Below are positions 36,163 through 43,504 of a stretch of 64,000 bases of DNA, in pieces. Each line of letters opens with the position of its first letter. The stretch's first letter is position 1. The stretch comes from Litorimonas sp964511495 (lineage in GTDB: Bacteria > Pseudomonadota > Alphaproteobacteria > Caulobacterales > Maricaulaceae). The stretch is from NCBI GenBank assembly GCA_964511495.1, contig CAZEFT010000002.1, forward strand, positions 145,525-209,524, given 5' to 3'. The notes below the pieces were generated by a model. It worked only from the letters and a program-made list of their open reading frames with translations. It was not told where the DNA came from and ran no database searches. The translations under genes were made by a program, and so were the position numbers.

Positions 36163-37569
36163 TTATTCCTCGTTAGTCTTTAAGCCGTTTAAACAATCTT
36201 CTAACCGTCCCAGACAGTCTTCTTTACCGAGCAAAGCCAGAACTACTGACAAATCAGGGGAAGGACGTCCACCGGTTAAGGCGGCCCGCACGGGCTGTCC
36301 TATACGCCCGAAACCGATATTGTTATCGTCAGCGAACGTTGTCAAAAGCGTTTGAAGGCTTTCAGCATTCCATGCGTCGCTTTCTACGCTTTTGAGCCGT
36401 AAAGTCAAAGCCGTAAGCAAATCCGCGACACCTTCACGGCGTAGGGGCTTGGCTGTTTTACCGCTTAATACCAAAGGTCTGTCGACGAGCAGATAATCTG
36501 CCTGTTCGACCATTTCGATCAGCGTTTTTGACCGTGGTTTTAAACTCGGTATAGCAGCTTTTAATCTGGCCTGTTTTTCTTCTGAAACACTCTGAGCGTT
36601 CAAGAATGGTATCAGAGCCGATAGCAAAACCTCATCTTCGGTTTGGACGATGTGTTGGCCATTGATATAATCCATCTTGTCGAAGTCTAAACGGGCCGGA
36701 GCGCTGTTAATTCCGTCTAATGTGAAAACATCAGCGATGGATTGATCGTCAAAAAACAGTTCTTCATCACCGTGAGCCCAACCAAGTTTGACCAGATAAT
36801 TGCGAAGTCCTGATGGAAGGTACCCCATATCCCGATAGGCTTCGACGCCCAAAGCACCATGACGTTTGGAGAGCTTCTTCCCGTCCGGTCCGTGAATGAG
36901 CGGAACATGAGCCCAATCCGGTACGGGCCATTCCAAGGCTTCGTAAATTTGTTGCTGTCGCGCGGCATTGATTAGGTGGTCATCCCCGCGAACAACATGG
37001 GTTACACCCATATCATGATCATCCACGACAACAGCCAGCATATAGGTCGGTGTGCCGTCGGCGCGAAGGAGAACTAAGTCATCTAACTCATTGTTATTCC
37101 AAATTATATCGCCTTGTACACGATCATTTATTGATGTTTCACCCTCAGCTATTCGCAGTCGGACAGCGCCTTCATTGTTGTTCTCATCGCGGTAAGGGGA
37201 GCGAAATGCGATACCCGCCTCTCGGCATTTTTGCCGCTCAGCGTCCAAAGCCTCGCCTTCCAAAGGGCAGTAATAAGCGTGGCCTGATTTCACCAATGCC
37301 TGAGCGGCTTTGACGTGAGCTTCCGCGCGTTGGCTTTGGTAAACAATCTCTCCGTCATAAGATAATCCGAGCCAGTCCAAACCATCTAGAATTGCCTGAG
37401 TGGCGGCTTCGGTTGAACGGGCTTTATCCGTGTCTTCAATGCGCAGATGAAATTCTCCGCCGACATGTTTGGCGAAGTAATAGTTAAACAAAGCCGTGCG
37501 TGCGCCGCCAATATGTAAAAAGCCCGTGGGGGAGGGTGCAAAGCGCGTGATTATTTTTTGGGTCGTCAT
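36163..37569 (-). CDS. gltX: Glutamyl-tRNA synthetase
   Basis: 468 residues from the ATG at 37569; a GTG four codons upstream is possible. Class I synthetase for tRNA-Glu. The HIGH motif appears as FAPSPTGFLHIGGARTALFN, and the KMSKS motif as KKLSKRHGALGVEAYRDMG. A helical anticodon-binding domain follows from about residue 320. Alphaproteobacteria often carry two GltX copies, one also charging tRNA-Gln; which type this is cannot be told here. Divergent from comEC across about 30 bp. Confidence 0.95.
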   Translation of the reverse strand: MTTQKIITRFAPSPTGFLHIGGARTALFNYYFAKHVGGEFHLRIEDTDKARSTEAATQAILDGLDWLGLSYDGEIVYQSQRAEAHVKAAQALVKSGHAYYCPLEGEALDAERQKCREAGIAFRSPYRDENNNEGAVRLRIAEGETSINDRVQGDIIWNNNELDDLVLLRADGTPTYMLAVVVDDHDMGVTHVVRGDDHLINAARQQQIYEALEWPVPDWAHVPLIHGPDGKKLSKRHGALGVEAYRDMGYLPSGLRNYLVKLGWAHGDEELFFDDQSIADVFTLDGINSAPARLDFDKMDYINGQHIVQTEDEVLLSALIPFLNAQSVSEEKQARLKAAIPSLKPRSKTLIEMVEQADYLLVDRPLVLSGKTAKPLRREGVADLLTALTLRLKSVESDAWNAESLQTLLTTFADDNNIGFGRIGQPVRAALTGGRPSPDLSVVLALLGKEDCLGRLEDCLNGLKTNEE

Positions 37570-37600
37570 TGTCCATTCCACCGCTTAAACGGATAAAGTT

Positions 37601-39709
37601 GTGCGCGGTCTATTTCATAACCCTTTGGCTTTCAATAGCCCTCCCGCTCGTTTCTTCTTAGCGGAACGGTTTCGCAGTCTTATCTGTCCGCCAGATTTCA
37701 GTTTTGATACGTTTGTCATGGCGTTTGCTATTGGAATCGCCTTGTATTTCGGATTGAGTTTTGAACCTGAGCCTCTTTGGGTCGGGCTATTCACAGTAAT
37801 TGCAATGTTTTTCGGGTGGCTTTCTTGGCGAAAGACAAATGCGTTGTGGATTTGGGGCTTAATGGCGATGGTCCTGATTTGCGGCTTCGCCCGCGCCGCG
37901 TGGCACAGCCATGCTGTTTCCTCACCGCAATTGCCGGAATATGAACGCGCCTATGATGTATCGGGATGGGTTGAACGTATTAATGCGTCCGGGAAGGGTG
38001 TCAGTTGGTATATTGTGGTCGATGACATGGGTCGTATGGCCGTGAATGAGACGCCCGCCAAAGTCAGAGTGCGTTTGGGGCAAAAACATAAAGACGCCGC
38101 GAGTTTTGGTGATGTTGTGTCTCTACGGGCCATCCTGTCTGCTCCGCCAGGCCCCGTTGTGCCCAGAGGTTATAGCCCCCGTAAACGAGCTTATTTTGAG
38201 CAGGTTGGCGGATTTGGTTTCGCGATTTCGGTGCCAAATGTTTCAGCTCCTGAAAAACTGACGGTTAAACAGCGCGTTGCACGTATGAGATACGCTCTCG
38301 CGGATCGTATTGTCGCGACAGCTCCGGCAGAGACAGCAGGTTTACAGGCCGCGCTTTTGACGGGTGTCAGGCGACACATTCCACAGGAACATACTGATGC
38401 GTTGCGCGCAGCCGGCTTGGCTCATATTTTGGCGATTTCCGGTTTGCATATGGGGTTATTGGCAGGAACGGCCTATTATGTTTTTACACTGATACTGTCC
38501 TGCATCGCGCCACTGGCTCGGCGGTTCGATATCCGCAAATTTGCTGCTATTTTGGCCATCATGGCCGCGACGGCCTATTTAATATTATCTGGCGCCTCTG
38601 TGGCAACGCAGCGAGCTTATATTATGGCGGTTATCATCTTCACCGCCGTCATATTGGACAGACGCGCCATTTCTGTGCGTTCAGTCTCTGTCGCCGCTTT
38701 TATTACTTTGGTTTTACGGCCTGAGAGCCTCACATCCGTCGGGTTTCAAATGTCATTCGCGGCAGTTTTGGCTTTGGTCGTGGTGTGTCGACAATGGCAG
38801 GCGCGCCTACACTTTGGTTCGTCCTATGGTTGGTGGGGCAAAGTTCAAAATAATGCCATTTCTTTAAGCGTGACGAGCATCGTGGCAGGTGCGGCGACCG
38901 CGGGCTTTGCTCTTTTTCATTTCGGCCGCATTGCGCGTTATGGCCTAGCGGGAAATCTATTGGCGATGCCAATTTTCACTTTCGCCGTTATGCCTCTCGG
39001 GATTTTAGCCTTGGTCTGCTTGCCAATGGGTTGGGAATATTGGCCGCTCTATCTTATGGGGCAGGCTCTGAAGCCAATTATAGACTTGTCCCTTTGGATT
39101 GAGAGTTGGGAAGGGGCGATGACACGCGTCATACAAGCCCCGAATTGGGTAATTGGTGTTTATGGGTTGGCCTTTGTCTGGTGTTTGCTCGGGCAAAAAA
39201 GAGCAAAGGTCATTGGAGTTTTATTGGTCTTTCTCTGCATATTTGCTTGGATGAAAATGCCTGTGCCTGATCTGCGTGTCTCTGAAGAGGGGCGGGTCGC
39301 CTTTTGGGAGAATGAGTCTTTAGAACGACTAATCGTGACGAGTGAGCGAGCGGATCGCTATGGTCGGGATCAATTTGCAGAACAAGCCGGACGTTTTGAT
39401 GTCGATGTCGTTCAAATGACGGCGACCGAAGCGCCCTGTGATGCATTAGCCTGTCGGTTCAGTGTCAAAGCCTATGATATCGCTGTGCTGAACCATCCAT
39501 CAGAAGCGCGTTTGGAATGTTCGCAAGCTGATATTGTTATCCTCACGCAGCGCGATGTCGGACCAGAAGTGCGCCGTCATTGCCAAGCTATTTTGATAGA
39601 TGGTCGTGTTTTGCGGGTTGAAGGCGCGCAAGAGATCTATCTGGATGAGGCCAATATTCGTAAAGAAGGCACAAAAAAGCCCGCGTCAATGCGCAGGCTT
39701 TGGGAATAA
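37601..39709 (+). CDS. comEC: ComEC/Rec2-family competence membrane protein
   Basis: 702 residues from a GTG at 37601. An N-terminal DUF4131-type region has two helices and a soluble OB-like part (about 110-230), followed by the Competence domain with about eight helices. The family motif ILAISGLHMGLLAG is at about residue 280. In naturally competent bacteria ComEC passes single-stranded DNA across the inner membrane. The C-terminal soluble part (about 560-702) lacks an HxHxDH metal motif, so the metallo-beta-lactamase nuclease is missing, as in many alphaproteobacterial members. No other competence gene is in the window. The lexA terminator overlaps its 3' end. Confidence 0.9.
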   Translation: MRGLFHNPLAFNSPPARFFLAERFRSLICPPDFSFDTFVMAFAIGIALYFGLSFEPEPLWVGLFTVIAMFFGWLSWRKTNALWIWGLMAMVLICGFARAAWHSHAVSSPQLPEYERAYDVSGWVERINASGKGVSWYIVVDDMGRMAVNETPAKVRVRLGQKHKDAASFGDVVSLRAILSAPPGPVVPRGYSPRKRAYFEQVGGFGFAISVPNVSAPEKLTVKQRVARMRYALADRIVATAPAETAGLQAALLTGVRRHIPQEHTDALRAAGLAHILAISGLHMGLLAGTAYYVFTLILSCIAPLARRFDIRKFAAILAIMAATAYLILSGASVATQRAYIMAVIIFTAVILDRRAISVRSVSVAAFITLVLRPESLTSVGFQMSFAAVLALVVVCRQWQARLHFGSSYGWWGKVQNNAISLSVTSIVAGAATAGFALFHFGRIARYGLAGNLLAMPIFTFAVMPLGILALVCLPMGWEYWPLYLMGQALKPIIDLSLWIESWEGAMTRVIQAPNWVIGVYGLAFVWCLLGQKRAKVIGVLLVFLCIFAWMKMPVPDLRVSEEGRVAFWENESLERLIVTSERADRYGRDQFAEQAGRFDVDVVQMTATEAPCDALACRFSVKAYDIAVLNHPSEARLECSQADIVILTQRDVGPEVRRHCQAILIDGRVLRVEGAQEIYLDEANIRKEGTKKPASMRRLWE
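39673..39701 (-). terminator. Terminator hairpin for lexA inside the 3' end of comEC
   Basis: The 10-base arm at 39676-39685 pairs with 39692-39701 with one mismatch and a 6-base loop. Six A at 39673-39678 supply the U-tract for minus-strand transcripts, so this is the probable lexA terminator. It lies within the last codons of comEC, which stops at 39707-39709. Confidence 0.75.
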
Positions 39710-39732
39710 ATAGACATGAACGTCGTTGCGGA

Positions 39733-40386
39733 TTAATATTGACGCAATAGGCCGACCAGCACGCCTTGGATTTCGACGCGGTCAGGTCCATAAACCTGTG
39801 TTTCAAAATCTTCGTTTTCGGCAATCAATTCGAGTTGAGACCCGGACTTATAGAGCCGTTTCAATGTGGCTTCATCCTGATCTACAAGAGCGACAACTAT
39901 CTGATTGTTACGTGCCGTATTGGCTTTTTTTACAACAACAATATCACCATCAAGAATACCGGCATCTTTCATCGACTCACCTTCAATCTCAAGCGCGTAG
40001 TGATCACCGGAACCCACCATATGAGGAGGTACAATCATCGTGTTATAGCTATCCTCAATCGCCATGATTGGGAGTCCTGCCGCAATTTTACCGACAAAAG
40101 GAATAGCCGTACCGTCATTGGCGGGAGCAGGGGTGGACTTATCATCGAAGGAAACCGCTTTGCCCTGCATATCTTCGGGGAGTTTCAAAACTTCCAAGGC
40201 GCGCGCTTTATTCGGAAGGCGGCGAATAAATCCACGTTCTTCGAGCGCGGAGATAAGGCGGTGAATGCCGGACTTACTGGCGAGGCCTAAAGCATCTTTC
40301 ATTTCATCATAAGAGGGCGGCACGCCAACGGCTTTCACCCGCGCATCAATGAGCATTAAAAGATCTTTTTGCTTTTGCGTTAACAT
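39733..40386 (-). CDS. lexA: SOS transcriptional repressor LexA
   Basis: 217 residues. The N-terminal winged helix (residues 1-65) contains QKQKDLLMLIDARVKAVGVP and a recognition helix near SKSGIHRLISALEERG. The C-terminal S24 peptidase domain has the self-cleavage site A103-G104 (GKIAAGLP), the catalytic Ser138 in EGESMKDAGI and Lys176 in EATLKRLY. It represses SOS genes until RecA filaments trigger its autocleavage. A perfect GTTC-N7-GTTC box lies 37 bp upstream of its start, indicating autorepression, and two boxes control the micropeptide at 14542. Confidence 0.97.
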   Translation of the reverse strand: MLTQKQKDLLMLIDARVKAVGVPPSYDEMKDALGLASKSGIHRLISALEERGFIRRLPNKARALEVLKLPEDMQGKAVSFDDKSTPAPANDGTAIPFVGKIAAGLPIMAIEDSYNTMIVPPHMVGSGDHYALEIEGESMKDAGILDGDIVVVKKANTARNNQIVVALVDQDEATLKRLYKSGSQLELIAENEDFETQVYGPDRVEIQGVLVGLLRQY

Positions 40387-40396
40387 AGCTTACCTC

Positions 40397-40411
40397 GAAC
40401 AAATCAGAAAC
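40397..40411 (-). promoter_or_regulatory. Degenerate second LexA box before lexA
   Basis: GAAC at 40397-40400 and AAAC at 40408-40411 with a 7-base spacer: one mismatch to GAAC-N7-GAAC. It lies 11 bp upstream of the lexA start codon. It may be a weaker LexA site next to the perfect one, or chance. Confidence 0.4.
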
Positions 40412-40422
40412 ATTCACCTTGT

Positions 40423-40437
40423 GTTCTAGTGTTGTTC
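40423..40437 (-). promoter_or_regulatory. LexA (SOS) box in the lexA promoter
   Basis: GTTC at 40423-40426 and GTTC at 40434-40437, spacer 7, a perfect alphaproteobacterial LexA box. It sits 37-51 bp before the lexA ATG, where it would overlap the promoter and provide autorepression. The same region is upstream of the plus-strand zinc-ribbon gene starting at 40490, which could therefore also be affected. Confidence 0.88.
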
Positions 40438-40489
40438 TAATCTTTGTCAAGCTATTGTTGCGTGCATAAATTTATATAAAGAAGAGAAA

Positions 40490-40942
40490 ATGCGTTTTTA
40501 CACATATATGCCTATGCCGCATTTGGTCGCTGTTAACTGTCCTAGTTGCAGTCAATACGCAGTATTCACATTTTCATCGTTTAGTGAGGGTATAGATCGA
40601 AAAGACAGACAGTATTTCGAAAAATCTAAGTCGTTTGAAACTGAATGGGTGGAAGACTCATTAGGCAGAAGAAATTATCGTGTTTGGTATGACTTTGGTA
40701 GGGGCAAAAAAAGTCTTAATGTAATAAATGATTTGCCCGAAGGTGTCTCAGCAAATCACTTCGTACACAGCAAATATTTTGTCTCACGCAATAACTCTTA
40801 CCGTGGCGTTATTAAGTGTCAAAGCTGCAATGATAACAGACTTCATAAATTAAACTGGCCAAGGGATGCTTATTTCAAAGTGAATTATAAACATCATATT
40901 TTATGGGCATTCAATAGAGAGAGATGGGCGTTAAAATTTTAG
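40490..40942 (+). CDS. Zinc-ribbon-like hypothetical protein, N-terminal piece of a probably frameshifted gene
   Basis: 150 residues. Two CxxC pairs (C17/C20 and C110/C113) with many aromatic and basic residues between suggest one zinc ribbon. No function can be assigned. The DNA is clearly richer in A and T than its neighbours, and the gene lies on the opposite strand between lexA and trpC, both signs of acquisition. The C-terminal end WAFNRERWALKF runs into a stop. A -1 shift at the A4 tract (40933-40936) would join it to the following frame as WALKILDYLKSKERK, giving a natural continuous protein. A one-base deletion or sequencing error is the simplest reading. Confidence 0.6.
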   Translation: MRFYTYMPMPHLVAVNCPSCSQYAVFTFSSFSEGIDRKDRQYFEKSKSFETEWVEDSLGRRNYRVWYDFGRGKKSLNVINDLPEGVSANHFVHSKYFVSRNNSYRGVIKCQSCNDNRLHKLNWPRDAYFKVNYKHHILWAFNRERWALKF

Positions 40943-41118
40943 ATTATTTGAAATCTAAAGAACGCAAAAAACGAGTCCATCGTGTCGTAAGAACGCATTA
41001 TAGAAAGACTCATGTCTATGATTATGATGGGTGGTTGAGAAAATTACCTACAGTTTTCCAGGCAAAAAAAGCGAGAAATGATATTGTTAAGAAGCTAGAG
41101 AATATTTTAAGAGATTAG
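40924..41118 (+). CDS. C-terminal piece of the zinc-ribbon-like gene (shifted frame)
   Basis: An open frame of 64 residues from ATG 40924 overlapping the end of the preceding gene by 19 bp. It reads KILDYLKSKERKKRVHRVVR and ends KARNDIVKKLENILRD. The highly basic middle and the closing L-P-x-x-F-x-x-K-x-R pattern look like the natural C-terminus of the upstream zinc-ribbon protein, not a separate gene. No ribosome-binding site of its own is evident beyond GAGAGA. Its stop overlaps the trpC stop by 4 bp on the other strand. Confidence 0.5.
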   Translation: MGVKILDYLKSKERKKRVHRVVRTHYRKTHVYDYDGWLRKLPTVFQAKKARNDIVKKLENILRD

Positions 41119-41915
41119 TTTATCAACTTCTGCAAAGCCGCCGCCACATCATCTTGCCGCATTAAACTCTCGCCCACCAAATAAGCCTGCGCGCCTTGTG
41201 CCGCTAGTTTGTCGATATCGTCTCGCGTATAAATACCGCTTTCAGCCACGCGTATCGCGTCTTTTGGGAGGCGGTCGGAGAGGGCGCCGAACGTGTCTAA
41301 TGAGGTCTCAAATGTCCGTAGGTCGCGATTGTTTATCCCGATGAGTGATGCGCCCAGAGCGATAGCGCGATCAATCTCCTGCGCATCATGAGTTTCGACG
41401 AGGGCATCCATGCCTAAGGCCGTGGCCTCATCCATCAATTTTCTGGCTGTGTCATCATCAATCATGGCTAGGATAATAAGTATGCAATCTGCGCCCATAA
41501 CCCGACTTTCCACAATTTGTATGGGGTCGAGCATGAAGTCTTTGCGGAGTAGTGGCAGGGATGTGTTCTTACGGACTTGGGCGAAAATTTCATTACTACC
41601 TTGGAAACCCGGCCCATCCGTCAGCACGGAGAGGCATGCGGCCCCTCCGGCTTCATAGGCTTTGGTAATTGAGACAGGATCAAAGTCCGCGCGGATCAAC
41701 CCTTTGGACGGACTGGCCTTTTTGACCTCGGCAATTATTGCGGGGGCAGGCGCGTTTTTAAGAGTTTTTGCAAATCCTCGGGCCGGAGGCTGATCTGCGG
41801 CGGCCAAGCGCAAGTCTTCTATGGAAATTTCGTCCTGTAAAGCGGCGACTTCTTCCGCTTTATAAGCCGCAATTTTTTTGAGCACATCGGGTGCATCCAT
41901 TAGGGCCTTAGCCAT
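41115..41915 (-). CDS. trpC: Indole-3-glycerol phosphate synthase
   Basis: 266 residues, TIM barrel. It closes the indole ring in tryptophan synthesis. The motif IIAEVKKASPSKGLIR holds the catalytic lysine and the phosphate-site serine; LLRKDFMLDPIQI, LIGINNRDLRTFE and RVAESGIYTRDDI follow around the barrel. Not fused to TrpF. It overlaps trpD by 8 bp. It is the last gene of the trp cluster, with no terminator recognised because the AT-rich zinc-ribbon gene abuts it tail to tail. Confidence 0.96.
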   Translation of the reverse strand: MAKALMDAPDVLKKIAAYKAEEVAALQDEISIEDLRLAAADQPPARGFAKTLKNAPAPAIIAEVKKASPSKGLIRADFDPVSITKAYEAGGAACLSVLTDGPGFQGSNEIFAQVRKNTSLPLLRKDFMLDPIQIVESRVMGADCILIILAMIDDDTARKLMDEATALGMDALVETHDAQEIDRAIALGASLIGINNRDLRTFETSLDTFGALSDRLPKDAIRVAESGIYTRDDIDKLAAQGAQAYLVGESLMRQDDVAAALQKLIN

Positions 41916-42921
41916 TGGAGACCTCGATCAGTGTCTGTAGCGCTTGCCTCGCGGCTCCGCTGTCGATTGAGTCAACGGCTTTATCAAGCCCGCTTGGAAT
42001 GTCTTTGGTGGCACCTGAAATCATCAGGGCGGCGGCACTATTGAATAATACAATATCCCGATAATCACCACTTTCGCCGTTCAGGAGAGACAATAAGGCT
42101 TGCGCATTTTCTGCGGGGTGTCCCCCGCGTAGGCTTTCAATTGTCGTCAATGACAGGCCGTAGCTTTGCGGAGAGATATCAAACTCTTTGATCTGGCCCT
42201 TTTTCACCTCGCTGACCGAGGTCGGGCCTGTGGTGGTAATCTCATCCAAACCGTCAGAGCCGTGAACAATCCAGACATGTTCCATATCCAATTCGGCAAA
42301 AGCTTGCGCCATGAGATGTCGCCAATCATCATTGTTTACGCCAACCAACATACGTTTCGTTCCTGCCGGATTACTCATTGGGCCGAGTAAGTTAAAGAGG
42401 GTGCGAATGCCGAGTGCTTTACGGGCGGGGCCAACATGACGCATGGCCGGATGATGATTAGGGGCGAAGAGGAATCCTACCCCTGCCGTCTCTACACATT
42501 GGGCCGCTTTTTCAGGACTAATAGCAAGATTCACTCCCAACTCTGATAGCGTGTCCGCTGTTCCCGTTAAGCTACTGGCCGCACGATTGCCGTGTTTCGC
42601 GACTTTGGCACCAGCCCCTGCGCAGACCAAGGCGCTGGCGGTGGAAATGGATAATGTATGCAAGCCTGTGCCGCCCGTGCCGACAATATCTATGATGTCG
42701 CCATCAATCTCGACCGGTGTCATATGGCGGCGCATCGTTTCAACACCGATTTTGACCTCGGACGGAGAGAGCCCAATGATTTCAAGGCCTAAGAGCAGAG
42801 CGCTCACCTGCGCGTCTTCAGCGTCTCCCTGCAAAATAGCGTTTAGAGCAGAGGCGAAAACCTCTGGTGAAGGGCGTTCCTTATTCGCCAATGAGCGGAA
42901 TATTTGCGGGTCAAAACTCAT
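41908..42921 (-). CDS. trpD: Anthranilate phosphoribosyltransferase
   Basis: 337 residues. It transfers a phosphoribosyl group from PRPP to anthranilate. The PRPP-binding motif DIVGTGGTGLHTLSISTASA and KHGNRAASSLTGTADTL are present; the former has GTGGTG where many enzymes have GTGGDG, a common variant. GPMSNPAGTKRMLVGV and VHGSDGLDEITTTGPT are the remaining family blocks. It is not fused to TrpG. It starts 4 bp after the trpG stop. Confidence 0.96.
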   Translation of the reverse strand: MSFDPQIFRSLANKERPSPEVFASALNAILQGDAEDAQVSALLLGLEIIGLSPSEVKIGVETMRRHMTPVEIDGDIIDIVGTGGTGLHTLSISTASALVCAGAGAKVAKHGNRAASSLTGTADTLSELGVNLAISPEKAAQCVETAGVGFLFAPNHHPAMRHVGPARKALGIRTLFNLLGPMSNPAGTKRMLVGVNNDDWRHLMAQAFAELDMEHVWIVHGSDGLDEITTTGPTSVSEVKKGQIKEFDISPQSYGLSLTTIESLRGGHPAENAQALLSLLNGESGDYRDIVLFNSAAALMISGATKDIPSGLDKAVDSIDSGAARQALQTLIEVSNG

Positions 42922-42925
42922 AGCA

Positions 42926-43501
42926 TCACACTGAGGGAACGAGTTTCAGGAAGTTTGCAATTAATTCGTGCCCATATTCAGAGGCGATGGATTCGGGATG
43001 AAATTGCAACCCGTGGAGAGGGCGGGTTTTGTGGTGTAACCCCATAACCTCTCCATCATCTGTCCACGCATTGACGGCCAGTTGCTCCGGCAAACTCTCA
43101 CGCTCAACGGACAGGCTATGATAGCGCGTGGCCTTGAACCGTTGCGGCAGACCTTTGAATAGGCCTGTTCCATCATTCTCAACCTCTGAAATCTTGCCGT
43201 GCATAATCTCTTTGGCCCGCACAACTTTACCGCCAAATGCCTGACCCATGCTTTGCTGCCCCAGACAAATGCCCAGAATAGGTAAATCATCAGGGGCTTG
43301 CTGAATAAGGTCGAGGCAAATTCCCGCCTCATTCGGTGTTTTCGGCCCCGGTGAGAGGAGTACGGCAGAGGCCCCAAGGCTGAGCGCTTGTCCCACACCC
43401 ATATCATCATTGCGGATAACATGGGTCTGTGCCCCGGCTTCCTGCGCGTAATGGACGAGGTTATAGGTAAAGCTGTCATAGTTATCGATGACGAGAAGCA
43501 T
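42926..43501 (-). CDS. trpG: Anthranilate synthase component II (glutamine amidotransferase)
   Basis: 191 residues, class I glutamine amidotransferase giving ammonia to TrpE. Opening DNYDSFTYNLVHY is typical. The nucleophile cysteine is in LGICLGQQSMGQAFGG, and the histidine-glutamate of the triad is in LQFHPESIASEYG. The amidotransferase could also serve p-aminobenzoate synthesis, a known dual role. It lies 3 bp after trpE. Confidence 0.96.
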   Translation of the reverse strand: MLLVIDNYDSFTYNLVHYAQEAGAQTHVIRNDDMGVGQALSLGASAVLLSPGPKTPNEAGICLDLIQQAPDDLPILGICLGQQSMGQAFGGKVVRAKEIMHGKISEVENDGTGLFKGLPQRFKATRYHSLSVERESLPEQLAVNAWTDDGEVMGLHHKTRPLHGLQFHPESIASEYGHELIANFLKLVPSV

Positions 43502-43504
43502 GTT

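Noticed and set aside
37601..39709. Missing metallo-beta-lactamase motif in ComEC as a sign of truncation
   Set aside because: Many alphaproteobacterial ComEC proteins of about 700 residues lack it, so this is normal for the lineage.
40926..40942. Programmed ribosomal frameshift in the zinc-ribbon gene
   Set aside because: The slip site is not a canonical X-XXY-YYZ heptamer and no downstream pseudoknot stood out. Mutation or sequencing error is simpler, so it is only mentioned as an alternative.
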